From positions 27,539,297 through 27,603,296 of the forward strand of contig NW_024609835.1 in assembly GCF_016920785.2 (NCBI RefSeq): a DNA stretch of 64,000 nucleotides, written 5' to 3'. The notes beneath the pieces were generated by a model. The model was not told the origin of the DNA. It ran no database searches and worked only from the letters and a program-made list of their open reading frames with translations. The position numbers were made by a program, and so were the translations under genes. The DNA comes from Ixodes scapularis (taxonomy: Eukaryota > Arthropoda > Arachnida > Ixodida > Ixodidae). Positions 39,830 to 50,984 of the stretch are shown here, piece after piece. Position 1 is the stretch's first letter; the number at the start of each line of letters is the position of its first letter.

Positions 39830-40235
39830 CTCCTCAAAGGGAATCGGATATCCCTCCGCCACCTCCGCATCCAATAGCGTCCCACCGTTTCCGTGACGTC
39901 GCGGACAACGCGCGAGGAGGGTCTTGCCTTTCTGTACATATTTGCTTTATATTTCGACTTTGACTTAGCATTGTGGAAGCCACGAGAGGGAGATTAGAGT
40001 TCTCCCCCACCGACGGAAACAAATACGACTTTCGGGGATTAGCTTCCCCCCCGATGGATACAAAGGCTGCTTTCAGGGGCTCGGTTCCCTCTCCGATGAA
40101 TACAAAGGGAGACAAGTGGGAATCCATTGAAGCGGAACAAGGAGCGTTTCCAGGGAACTCTTCTTTCGACTGCGGAGAGATTTGAAACGGGCGCATCACA
40201 CTTGTGGGAGGAGCTTCTCCTACCTTCTTCACTTG
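39830..40235. other. Sequence downstream of the THAP gene
   Basis: Around 39985-40115 a loose repeat of about 45 bp contains ACAAA and TTTCGGGG/TTTCAGGGG words. No polyadenylation signal is certain here; the nearest AATAAA is at 40528-40533, inside the next element. Confidence 0.35.
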
Positions 40236-42288
40236 TAACCCCGAGAAGTTCGCGTGGCGCCCCCTTACGGCAAACCGGGGTGACGTCACGGCGAGGAGAG
40301 AATTTTTCCCCGGCTCGCCTCGCTCGCCCTGTGGAGGCTGTGACGACGCCAGCTGTCGGCGCGCTCGTTTCTATTTAATATTTTTTTCGCGTGTTTTTCG
40401 TAGGAAGTGTACATTTTTTTATGTGCCTTTATTGAGGTATGGCCTGTAGCTACATGCGAAACTTCAACCAACGTTTTAAGCATGGTTGACAGGGCAGGCA
40501 ACGCATGAATCGCAGCTGGCATATGAAAATAAAGAAATATGGCCACAATTGCAGGAGCATCACTATAGATTTACATCTCGCACAATAAATGCTGCTGATG
40601 GTCTGAATGAATTGGCAGGTTATGTATACTATTTTTTTGTTTTGTATCTCCATTTTTAAACAAGATCGCCGAAGCAGAAAAGCTGCATGCTGCTCGGGCA
40701 ACATGCTAAATACAGTCTGGGCCATCAAGAAAGAATCACAAGTAACACAGCTCAAGTGCAGGGGCAAAGTAAAAAAACAAAAAAACAAGGAACATTATAT
40801 TATATACATTGCTCGCATTTAACCTTTGCTGGATTCGGATAGTATTTCAATGGACTACACGGGTGATATCTGTGGACTTGTTTATATCAACCCTCAAGTA
40901 ATGTAAACAAACGTAAGCGAAGGTGTCTAGCTCGTTATTAGTCCGTTAAGCCCTAAAATTGAGATTTTGCTTAAATTGAATTGTCCTGAAGCTAAAATAC
41001 CATAACCTTTTCTCACGTAGATTGTCGCCCTTCACAGGTTCCACATTTTGTGCTACTAGTGCTGCAACTACCACTGGACAAACGTTCGAATGCTTGCTTT
41101 TACTCCTGTTTTCCTCTGTTGTCAGAGAGTCCAGCTGTAGGGAGTTTGGAGGCTGAGGAAGCTTTTGGGGACTTGCAGCAGTGTCTCTTTTAATTGGAAA
41201 TGAAAATTCAGACTAAACGGTGTTTTTTCCGAATACCCAAGGCTGGAATAAAAATATCAGGAAAAAGTATAAACATTCCGAATTAAGGCACTATTGCTGT
41301 GCATATTTTGGGCAGTTCAATACATATCATACAGGCAACTGGGGGCCATTCGGCCGTTTTTGGCTGCTACCATAAAAACTAATTTCCAGTAATTGTGCAT
41401 AATTAATATGCCTGCGTACGTGTATAAACTATATACTGTAAACGACTACATTTTCGCGGGGGCCTAATTTTCGCGAATTTCGCGAATCACCTACAAACGC
41501 GAAAATACGTCCCGCGAACAATTCGGCCATTATGTGACCGCTACGGAAGCTACGCTCGATTCGCAAAAATTAGAACCCGCGAATAATTTCAGATTTTTAG
41601 CTTTGGCCCGATTCGCGAAAATCTGAGCCCTCGAAAATTAATTCGTTTACAGTAATTAATTTACGAAGAAGCTACATTTATGTAAAACAACCCTGTTCCA
41701 TGAGCACTTCAAAGATAATCAGACACAGGGCCTTTAAAACATCTGCGAACCAGCACATACAGAGTGGCAGCGCAAAGGCGGAGTCCCGAGCGAATTTGCC
41801 GACCACCCAAAGGCCCATGATATAAATGCCACTTCAAATGCCTTAAAGCGGGATGTAATATCGTCCTAAATCATGAACATGCAAGGAACAGAAATCCAGC
41901 GTCTGAAACACTTCCGCCATCGCTTCACCGATCCCTCGCAAAATTGCCTTGTGTCGAGTGGACGGGCGGGGAGGTTCATCGGCGGAATTGCTTCCGCCGA
42001 TGGCTTTCGGGATTTGTAACCCAATTTTAAAGGTAAAGGGGACAAGCAGGCTTATAAAATGTACGGAAGCACTTCAATATCGGCCTAACTCAACGTCTTG
42101 TACACCGGGTAAACGAAATCCAGCTCCTCGAAGAGCTTGGGGCACACAACGCCAAACCAGGAAACCGGTGCTGGGAAGCGAGCCGATGCGAGATCGCGGA
42201 GCGGAGTCCCCTCCCTGACGTCACGGTTCGCCTCACCCAATCAGGGCGTGGCGACCGCAGCGACGCTTGTGTCCGCTCTCGGGGCTAA
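40236..42288. mobile_element. DNA element L, left member of an inverted pair
   Basis: It starts TAACCCCGAGAAGTTCGCGT and ends CTCTCGGGGCTAA, so it has short inverted termini. Its whole length matches 43012-44839 in inverted orientation. It carries a 217-bp MITE (41436-41652) that its partner lacks. Short open frames show no transposase motif. Confidence 0.78.
41436..41652. mobile_element. 217-bp MITE with TA target duplication, verified by an empty site
   Basis: The ends CTGTAAACGA and TCGTTTACAG are inverted, with TA on both sides. The interior is rich in TTCGCGAA-type palindromes. The inverted partner copy, at about 43640-43655, has the same flanks with a single TA and no insert, which proves both borders and the duplication. 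Confidence 0.93.
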
Positions 42289-42371
42289 TAGCTAGCAGCA
42301 GCATGTTTTAGGCGCTTCTGGAGTATATATTGATACTTCAGTATAAACCGATTTTTCACACAATAGCTTCC

Positions 42372-42655
42372 TCTATTGGCGACGTGCGCGACCGAAAGCG
42401 TCGCTGTGGTCGGCCTTCCACGATTCGCCCAAAAGCTGACTATGACGTCGGAAAGGGTATACCATCGACGGAAATAAGAGGATTAAAGAACTTTAATTTC
42501 GGCGCTGTTGGCAGTGTTGCTTTGAGAGCGCAATGATTTCAGGCTTCCACCATGCTATTTACAAACACCATCGAGCTTGTTGTTCGCAAGGTAATGACGT
42601 CACAAGGGGGAACCATGGGAGGGCGCCACCAAAACATCTCGCCGCTAATATTCAC
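42372..42655. mobile_element. Partial related element between L and R
   Basis: From ATTGGCGACGTGCGCGACCG to TCTCGCCGCTAAT this segment matches 46713-46965. The end TCTCGCCGCTAA and the inner TGACGTCAC and GCGCCACC words parallel the L/R end TCTCGGGGCTAA, so it looks like a sister subfamily. Confidence 0.6.
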
Positions 42656-42853
42656 AAAGACTGGCAGTTCGACGACGGAGCCATAGAGTGCCCGGTCGCA
42701 GATTTGGAGCGCGAGGATCTGGTAGCATAGAGCATTTCTCGGGGAACCTGATCGTCAGCGCACAGCTTTTGCAGTAGCGAGGACCCGAAACAGGGTTTTC
42801 AAACCCGACGAGAAAAGAAGCCGTAGCGCGAGGAGCACGAGCGGACATACCAT

Positions 42854-42919
42854 CGCTCGGGAGATGTGTGTTTCGGCGTCTGGCCGCAGCGGGACGCCGA
42901 AACACACTTCTCCCGAGCG
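42854..42919. repeat. Perfect hairpin between L and R
   Basis: CGCTCGGGAGA(T)GTGTGTTTCGGCGTC pairs with its complement around TGGCCGCAGCG-type loop bases. It stands in the 723-bp spacer between the two inverted elements. Confidence 0.7.
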
Positions 42920-43011
42920 TGACGTGACCCTCCTCTCATCCGTTGTCTGCCGCTCCACCCTTTCAATTTCGGCGGCCGCTTCTTGTGGCGATCTCACAGG
43001 CTTTGTCAGTA

Positions 43012-44839
43012 TTAGCCCCGAGAGCGAGCACAAGCGTCGCTGCGGTCGCCACGCCCGGATTGGGTGAGGTGTACTGTGACGTCAGGGGGAGTACTCCGCT
43101 CCGCGATCTCGCATCGGCTCGCCTCCCAGCACCGGTTTCCTGGTTTGGCGTTGTGTGCCGCAAGCTGTTCGAGGAGCTGGACTTCGTTTACCTGGTGTGC
43201 AAGACGTTGAGTTAGGCCGGTATTGACGTGCTTCCGTACATTTTATAAGCCTGCTCGTCCCTTTTACTTTTAAAATTGGGTCAAAAATCCCGAAAGTTAT
43301 GGGAGGAGGCAATTCCGCCGATGAACCTCCCCGTCCGTACACACGACACAAGGCAATCTTGCGAGGGGTCGGTGAAGCGATGGCGCAAGCGTTTCAGACG
43401 CTGGAATTCTGTTCCTTGCACGTTCATGATTTAAGACGATATTAGATCCCGCTTTCAAGACATTTGAAGTGGCATTTATATCATGGGCCTTTGGGTGGTC
43501 GGCAAATTAGCTAGCGATCCCGACTCTGCGCTGTCACTCTGCATGCGCTGGTTCGCAGAAGTTTTAAAGGCCGTGCGTCTGATGATCTTGAAAGTGCTCG
43601 TGGAACAGGGTTGTTTTACATAAATGTAGCTTCTTGGCGAATTAATTATATAGTTTATACAAGTATGCAGGCATATTTCTTAGAAGCTGCACAATTACTG
43701 GAAATTAGTTTGTATGGTAGCAGCAAAAACGGCCGAATCGCCCCCATTTGCCTGTATATGTATTGAACTGCCAAACTATGCACGGCAATAGTGCCGTAAT
43801 ATGGAATGTTTATACTTTTTCCTGACATTCTTTATTCCAGCCTATTCCGAAAATACACCGTTTAGTCTGAATTGTCATTTCCAATTAAAGGAGACACTGC
43901 TGCAGGTCCCCAAAAGCTTCCTCAGCCTCCAAACTCCCTACAGCTGGACTCTCTGACATCAGAGAAAAACAGGAGTAAAAGCAAGCATTCGAACGTCTGT
44001 CCAGTGGTAGATGCAGCACTATAGCAGCAGAAAATGTGGAACCTGTGAAGGGCGACAGTCTGCGTGAGAAAAGCTTCTGGTATTTTAGCTTCAGGACAAT
44101 TCGATTTAAGTAAAATCTCAATTTTAGGGCTTAAGGGGCTAATAACGAGCTAGACACCTTCGCTTACGTTTGTTATACATTACTTGAAGGTTGATATAAA
44201 CAAGTCCACAAATACCACCCGTGTAGTCCATTGAAATACTATCCGAATCCAGCAAAGGTCAAATGCAAGCATTGTATATAATAAATGTTCCTTGTTTGTT
44301 TTTCTTACTTTTCCCCTGCACTTGGGTTGTCTTACTTGTGATTCTTTCTTGATGGCCCAGACTGTATTTAATATGTTGCTCGAGCATCCTGCAGCTTTTC
44401 TGCTTCGGCGATCTTGTTTAAAAACAGAGATACAAAAAAAAAATAATATACATAACCTGCCAATTCATTCAGACCATCAGCAGCATTTATTGTGCGAGAT
44501 GTAAATCTATAGTGATGCTCCTGCAATTATGGCCATATTTCTTTATTTTCATATACCAGCTGTGATTCATGCGTTGCCTGCCCTGTAAACCATGCTTAAA
44601 ATATTGGTTGAAGTTTCGGCAGTAGCTACAGGCAATACCCCAATAAAGGCAGATATAAAAATTTACACTTCCTACGAAAAACACGCCAAAAAAAATTAAA
44701 TAGAAACGAGCGCGCCGTCAGCTAGCGTCTTCACAGCCTCCACAGGGCGAGCGGGCCGAGTCGGGGAAAAATTCTCTCCTCGCCGTGACGTCACCTCGGT
44801 TCGCCGTAAGGGGGCGCCACGCGAACTTCTCGGGGCTAA
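43012..44839. mobile_element. DNA element R, right member of an inverted pair
   Basis: The ends are TTAGCCCCGAGAG and CTTCTCGGGGCTAA, with TA outside both. It is the inverted copy of 40236-42288 with scattered differences and a length difference almost wholly explained by the MITE in L. An annealed pair would form a hairpin of about 1.8 kb. Confidence 0.8.
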
Positions 44840-44856
44840 TAGAGGAGGCTATGTCA

Positions 44857-45117
44857 CTACTTAGAGAAATTCTGCTTTCGTGTACTGGCTTCGAGAAAAT
44901 CTGCCTCTACTTGGCTCACAACTAGGCTATCATACACTTGAATGAGCAGGCAGTCTAAATCTTGCTTAGACAAATCCTTGTTCTTCCTCTTGCAAATATC
45001 AGTGAAGGGAAGTGCGAGAACCTGATGTCCTCGCTGCTGAAGAACTGCGAGCGCAACACCTTCAAACACTAAGCTTAAAGTGTAAAAAAAAAAAAAATCA
45101 AATTTATTAAAACGCAC
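44857..45117 (-). pseudogene. Unassigned coding-like fragment
   Basis: The minus frame reads EGVALAVLQQRGHQVLALPF, then DICKRKNKDLSKQDLDCLLI and EADFLEASTRKQNFSK, and stops 18 bp from element R. The residue pattern looks like genuine protein and recalls the stretch before a YqaJ-type nuclease domain in transposon-derived proteins, but the nuclease is absent. A splice acceptor could lie at the AG before TGTTTGAAGG. The identification is weak. Confidence 0.25.
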
Positions 45118-46560
45118 ACAGACTCGACAGCATCAACTAAAAGAACCGCTTTTCAGACAGTTCAGTTTTGCTTAGAGGCGCTGTAGTCATTGTACTGAAC
45201 TGAAATAATATCTTTTTACCTTTTGCGTTTTCCTTGCGGCTACCCATCACGGAGAATGACACAACACACAGGTTCAATTAGACACGTGGCCTGCGTGCCA
45301 ATGCCTTCAACACATACTCTGCGCTGACCTTTCTTAAAAGGTCGTGCACCTCTGCTGTTGTCGATACCACTTATCTACATTGTGGAGCAAGTGGTGAAAA
45401 TGTTTCGCACATCGGCAATCTGACCGGCAGTTCAGTGCTACCAGGGCGCCACAGCCTTTTTCCCACAACTGTACAGAAGGGGATAAGTTGGCTCAAATGA
45501 TATGCCTCTAAAGCCTGTCATGTACAGAATGTCCTTCAGGTCCCAGCTTTGAGCAGGTGGTAGTGCACGGTCGCGCCGTTTCCCAAGCCCCAAAATAGAG
45601 ATAAAGTAATTAAGATCAGGCAGCAAGAGCTCGTGTCTTTCTTGTACATCTTGTTCCTAAGTTCGTTGCTTCACCAACGTCGCAGAATGCATTGTGGGAA
45701 TGAAAGTTAAGGAACCTCCAAAAGATGGTTGGGGCCATCACCATCTGGAACCTGTGACTCATCTTCCTTCTCGGGTTCCCGAAAGAGCTGCGACGTGTAA
45801 CACCCACACTTTCCCAGAACCACTATATACCATCGTACACAAGCAGGCCTCAAATCTTTCAAAGCTTCAGTACATGTTAACACTTCTTACTTGTTTGCAA
45901 AAGACGCATGAAACCCCTATTCACGTCACACCGAGGATGCGTTAGCCTTAGCACTGGATCTGGTACCTCTAATTGAGAATTTCGACATCTTTTCTTGCGC
46001 CATTCAGCCTGCTGCAGTTTCGAGATGTCGAGGTTTCCTCGGACTCCTCTCGGATTGTCCGAGAGGCGCTTCCAGAGGTCTTCAGCAAACTGCGTATAAG
46101 TGCACTGCACACCTGCTGGTTCTGTGCGAAGTAGACAATTTCTCAGGAGAAACACAAGCCCTCTCCCAAAGTTATGGGTTGGTTAAACGGAAACCTGTGG
46201 ACTGGTTAACTGTTGCACGAGGAGTAAGTGCCAATACTTCCAGCTTCGCGTTCCAGTCTTAGTACCACCCTCTATGAATTAGTCGATTATCTTTTTCTGA
46301 GGTACTTGCTTGTGAACGGTACGATAAAGTTCCTTTGTGTGGTATCTTTCGTGCCTTACATAGCCAAAACATATAGACATTTCGAGAGGAAAATGTCACA
46401 TTCCCTAGGAATGAAGTAGAAAACAAATCGACCAACATTGGAAAGTGGTTAGCTAGTATAGTCAAATACGAACCGCTGCATAAACTTAAAGAAGCCCTGC
46501 AATCACATAGGGAGTATTCACTGGACGCCGTATTTGTGGGTGCTGTTTAGAGCGCATGCT
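45118..46560 (-). other. Region with several coding-like minus-strand frames
   Basis: Open frames at 46155-45877 (FAEDLWKRLSDNPRGVRGNL ...), 45807-45616 and 45626-45438 have protein-like composition and the same direction as the fragment at 44857-45117. They may be exons or debris of one decayed gene or transposon. No family is recognised. Confidence 0.25.
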
Positions 46561-46712
46561 CAGAACGAGCTCGCATCAATAGGCTGCTAACACCGGCACT
46601 CTTGATGATGCGAAATGCACGTTGAAAAAAAAAAAAAAAAAAAAAAAACGGTGGAAGCTCGTCATCAGCACGCGCTCAGCATTCGCGCACACATCTATGG
46701 CCGCCAGTGAAT

Positions 46713-46965
46713 ACTCCCTATTGGCGACGTGCGCGACCGAAAGCGTCGCTGTGGTCGGCCTTCCACGATTGGCCGAACGCTGACTATGACTTCAGAAAAG
46801 CATTTATCATCGACGGAAATATGAGGAGCGAAAGAACTTTAATTTGATTTCAAGCTTCCACCATGCTATTTACAAACACCACCGAACTTGTTTGCAAGGT
46901 AATGACGTCACAAGGGGAACCGTAGGAGTGCGCCACCAAATTATCTCGCCGCTAATTTAGGCGTC
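46713..46965. mobile_element. Second copy of the partial element at 42372-42655
   Basis: Runs from ATTGGCGACGTGCGCGACCG to TCTCGCCGCTAAT with about nine of ten bases shared. The flanks differ from the first copy, so both ends of the shared block mark a mobile unit or a segmental copy. Confidence 0.6.
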
Positions 46966-46984
46966 TACTTTTTTTTTGCGGTTT

Positions 46985-47455
46985 CCACGTACGACAGTCG
47001 CAAAAGAAGCCACTGCGCCCACATTACATCGGACCTTTTCTAGTGGTCGAAAAGAGAAGCGACACGTTTGTCCTCCGTGTCAACGGCAAGAACGGCACCG
47101 TTGCATTGGAGAGACTAGAGCCGGCACATATTGAGCAAGCGCATGTGCAAGAAATAACGCTACCTGACATCGACCAGGCGACAGAGAAAAGCCAACTTCG
47201 TTGACACCCGGATGTTTGTGTGTTTTGATCGTTCGTCCTACCTCCTCTCTAAAAAGGGGGGGGGGGGAATATCTGTAGGGACTGGACGCACCGACAAGCG
47301 AGTCCAGTCTCGGCACTGGAAAAAGAGAAAAAGGCGCGCGCGCTAGCTATACGCTCACGCGCTCACACGCTCACGAAGAGCGGTTCCTGACGAGACACCA
47401 CTGAAATAGAACTTTGTTTTGGAACGTCCGTCTCCTGCCTGTTTCTTTCACCACA
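46985..47455 (+). mobile_element. Ty3/gypsy retrotransposon 3' end with LTR
   Basis: The plus frame reads HYIGPFLVVEKRSDTFVLRV, then NGTVALERLEPAHIEQ and a stop at about 47203. This is the pol C-terminus after integrase (YxGPYxVxxR...F.LxxxG....VSxxRLKPAH). A purine tract of A and G runs to about 47269. The LTR follows at 47274-47455, from TGTAGGGACTGG to CACCACA (TG...CA). The 5' part is missing. Confidence 0.75.
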
Positions 47456-47717
47456 GGTTTAATGCTTTAAATAAAACTGCCTTCATTTTGCTCACATTTA
47501 TTTGCAATAAATTGGATAACGTCCAAGCATTCAACATATCAAGAAATTTATTTGCATTTTCTATAATTTGTTTAATGTGATTTCCTGAAAAAAAAAGACA
47601 CTCGTGTCGTCTGCTTGATGATAAAGCTTACATCATGATCAATGTCTACAATGTCGTTTACGTACAAATGGAAAAGAAGAGGTCTCAGTATACCGCCTCA
47701 AGGTACACTTGCCTTTT

Positions 47718-49111
47718 AGAGCGCAGCTCTTAGGGGCCCGTTTCCGGCTTGAGCAGCGTCGCCGTCGCCGTCGGCGTCGCCGTCGGCGTAACCGCGCGGT
47801 GCATCATGGGAAATGTCCCATAATGCACCGCGCGAGCCCCCCACCGGGGTCACGTGACCTCGTGGGGGGGCACGTGACCCCCCCGAGGTCACGTGAACCC
47901 CCGAAGCCAAGTGACTCCCCTGAGGTCACGTGACCCCCGCCGATGTCGCGTGACCCCCCGATGACGTCATCGTCACTGATGACGTCACCCGCATCCACAT
48001 CGTCATCGTCATCATCACTGATGACGTCATAATCACTGATGACGTCACCGACGTCAACATCGTCATCATCACTGATGACGTCACCGGCATCCACATCGTC
48101 ATCGTCATCATCACTGATGACGTCACCGGCATCCGCATCGTCATCGTCATCATCACTGATGACCTTACCGACATCCGCATCGTCATCATCACTGATGACG
48201 TCATCAGTGACGTCACTGATGTCGTCACCGGCATCCACATCGTCATCATCACTGATGACGTCACCGGCATCCACATCGTCCTCGTCATCATCACTGATGA
48301 CGTCACCGGCATCCACATCGTCATCGTCGTCATCACTGATGACGTCACCGGGATCCGCATCGTCATCGTCATCATCACTGATGACGTTACCGACATCCGC
48401 ATCGTCATCGTCATCATCACTGATGACGTCACCGGCATCCACATCGTCATCGTCATCATCACTGATGACGTCACCGGCATCCACATCGTCATCGTCATCA
48501 TCACTGATGACGTCATCAGTGACGTCACTGATGTCGTCACCGGCATCCACATCGCCATCGTCATCATCACTGATGACGTCATCATCACTGATGACGTCAC
48601 CGGCACCCACATCGTCATCGTCATCATTACTGATGACGTCACCGGCATCCGCATCGTCATCATCACTGATGACGTTACCGACATCCGTATCGTCATCATC
48701 ATCATCACTGATGACGTCATCAGTGACGTCACTGATGTCGTCACCGGCATCCGCATCGTCCTCGTCATCATCACTGATGACGTCATCAGCGACGTCACTG
48801 ATGACGTCACCGACATTCGCACTGTCCTCGTCATCATCACTGGTGAAGTCATCAGTGACGTCACTAATGACGTCATCGGTACCCGCATCATCATCGTCAC
48901 TGATGACGTCATCAGTGACGTCAGTGATGACATCATCGACATTGGGGGTCACGTGACCCCCAAGGTCACGTGACCCCCCAAGGTCACATGACCCCCCAAG
49001 GTCACGTGACCCCCCCCTGGTTAGTTTAACCCCCCCCCCCCAGTGCCCTTCCCTCCTCCTCAAGAGCTGCGCTCTAATTCGGCGTTACAGGGAGTTGTAA
49101 GCGGCTTTCAC
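47718..49111 (+). mobile_element. Element A: T4-targeting element with a TGACGTCA array
   Basis: It starts AGAGCGCAGCTCTTAGGGGC after TTTT. A CGTCGCCGTCGG-rich leader and a 41-bp palindrome CGCGCGGTGCAT...ATGCACCGCGCG (about 47792-47834) follow, then GGTCACGTGACC words. From 47958 to 48940 there is a tandem array with a 42-bp unit carrying TGATGACGTCA. More GGTCACGTGACC words follow, then CAAGAGCTGCGCTCTAATT and a conserved 40-bp tail ending in GGCTTTCAC and a T-run. Long open frames here are by-products of a repeat period divisible by three. Confidence 0.82.
47958..48940. repeat. 42-bp tandem array with CRE palindromes
   Basis: Unit TGATGACGTCACCGGCATCC plus an ATCGTC/ATC-rich part, with variants and internal TGACGTCATCAGTGACGTCA doublets. 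TGACGTCA is the full cAMP-response-element palindrome bound by CREB/ATF proteins. Dozens occur in under 1 kb. Confidence 0.9.
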
Positions 49112-49117
49112 TTTTTT

Positions 49118-50006
49118 AGAGCGCAGCTCTTAGGGGCCCGTTCCTGGCTTGAGCGGCGTCGGCGTAACCAAGGTCATCCCAAGGTCACGCGACTCCCAAG
49201 GTCATCCCAAGGTCACGTGGCCCCAAGGTCACCTCAAGGTCACGTGACCCCTACCCCAGGGTCACGTGACCCCAAGATCATCCCAAGGTCACGTGGCCCC
49301 CAAGGTCACCTCAAGGTCACGTGACCCCTCCCCCAGGGTCACGTGACCCCCAAGGTCACGTGACCCCCCGAGGTCACGTGACCACCCCCAGGGTCACGTG
49401 ACCCCCCGCCAAGGTCGCGTGACCTCCTCGATGACGTCATCGTCACTGATGACGTCACCGGCATCCGCATCGTCATCATCACTGATGACGTCATCAGTGA
49501 CGTCACTGATGACCTCACCGGCATCCGCATCGTCATCGTCATCATCACTGATGACGTCATCAGTTACGTCACTGATGACGTCACCGGCATCCGCATCGTC
49601 ATCGTCAATATCACGGATTTCGTCATCAGTGACGTCACTGATGACGTCACTGACATCCGCATCGTCATCATCGCTGATGACGTCATCGGAGCCCGCATCG
49701 TCATCGTCACTTATGCCTTTATCAGTGACGTCACTGATGACTTCACCGGCATCCGCATCGTCATCATCATCATCACTGATGCCGTCATCAGTGACGTCAC
49801 TGATGACGTCACCGGCATCCGCATCGTCATCATCACGGATGACGTCATCAGTGACGTCACTGATGACATGATCGGCATCGTCACGTGACCCCCCAAGGTC
49901 ACGTGACCCCCCCCCAGGTCACTTCACCCCCCCAGTACCTTTCCCTCCTCCTCCTCAAGAGCTGCGCTCTAATTCGGTGTTACAGGGAGTTGTAAACAGC
50001 TTTCAC
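49118..50006 (+). mobile_element. Element B: same family, directly following A
   Basis: Same start AGAGCGCAGCTCTTAGGGGC and same tail GTTACAGGGAGTTGTAAACA to TTTCAC as A. The interior has an E-box zone (49160-49420, CAAGGTCACGTGACCCC) and then a TGACGTCA array (49430-49885). It shares its T-run border with A, so the two are in tandem or B landed in the end of A. Confidence 0.82.
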
Positions 50007-50068
50007 TTTTTTTTTGACCTAAAGTCAGATAGTTTCTTAGCAGTGTTTTCGGTCACGAAGATAGTTTT

Positions 50069-50547
50069 AGAGCGCAGCTCTTAGGGGCCCGTTTCCGGCT
50101 TGAGCGGCGTCGGCGTCGCCGTCGGCGTAACCGCGAGGTCACGTGACCCCCCCTTGAGGTCACGTGACCCACCCAGGTCACGTGACCCACCCAGGTCACG
50201 TGACACGCCTAGGTCACGTGACCCCCGAGGTCACGTGACCCCCTTAGGACACGTGACCCCCAGAAGTCACGTGACCCCCTTAGGTCACGTGACCCCCTGA
50301 AGTCACGTGACTTCTGGGGATCACGTGACCCCCTAAGGTCATGTGACCCTTCAGGTCACGTGACCCCCGAGGTCACGTGACCCCCAAAGGTCACGTGAGC
50401 CCCTGAGGTCACGTGACCCCCGGAGGTCACGTGACCCCCTTGAGGTCACGTGACCTCAAGGAGTCACCTATCCCTCAGTACGCTTCCATCTTCCTCCTCA
50501 AGAGCTGCGCTCTAACCGGCGTTACAGGGAATTGTAAACGGCTTTCA
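50069..50547 (+). mobile_element. Element C: same family with only an E-box array
   Basis: Same start and tail as A and B. The interior from 50130 to 50460 is an array of GAGGTCACGTGACCCCC units of about 18-21 bp. GTCACGTGAC is the core site of bHLH-zip factors such as the MiT/TFE group. No TGACGTCA array is present. It split the LINE at a T4 (A4 on the LINE strand). Confidence 0.84.
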
Positions 50548-50984
50548 TTTTTTGAACAAAATCAAGGTGATACCACGAATACCATAAAGGTGTAACCTAT
50601 GGAGCAACGTTTCGTGATTGAGGCGTTCAAAAGCCCTCGAGAAATCAATTAATACATCCAGGTTACCAGCTTCTTTTGGGTATTATTTAAAATTAACTCC
50701 TTTTGTTTCATCGATGCAATTTCCGTCGAACGATCCTTCCCGAAACCACACTGACAGAGAGTAAGTTTTGAAAAATGTTTCACAAAAACTATTTAATCTC
50801 TGGTGTATGACGTTTTGTATAGTCCTTTAGAAAATATAGAAGAAATAGAAACGGGTCTATATTTCTCAAAATTATTTTTATCTCCGACTTTGTAGAGAAC
50901 CTTTCACCGTGACATCCGTGCCTCGAACGTCGCGTGCAGGACCTCTCCTTGAACTGCTCGCCACGCTTCATGTTTCGGCTACTA

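Larger units (their letters stand above)
47456..50984 (-). mobile_element. LINE reverse transcriptase, interrupted by elements A, B and C
   Basis: The minus strand from about 50900 to 50554 reads KVGDKNNFEKYRPVSISSIF, QCGFGKDRSTEIASMKQKE and LINHETLLHRLHLYGIRG-like residues. A 49-bp island at 50016-50064 continues with YLRDRKHC. 47713 to 47456 continues with ILRPLLFHLYVNDIVDID and ANKFLDMLNAWTLSNLLQINVSK. So one LINE copy is split by C and by A+B. The gypsy LTR abuts its other end. Stops show it is dead. Confidence 0.75.

Noticed and set aside
42533..43215. Several 65-92-codon frames on both strands near elements L and R
   Set aside because: They lie in GC-rich element ends and spacer, overlap each other on opposite strands, and show no domain.
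47804..49063. A 419-residue Asp-rich open frame on the minus strand, with two further long frames over the same bases
   Set aside because: The repeat unit is 42 bp, a multiple of three, without stops in several frames. Three overlapping long frames of low complexity on both strands are expected from that. No start context, domain or codon pattern supports a gene.
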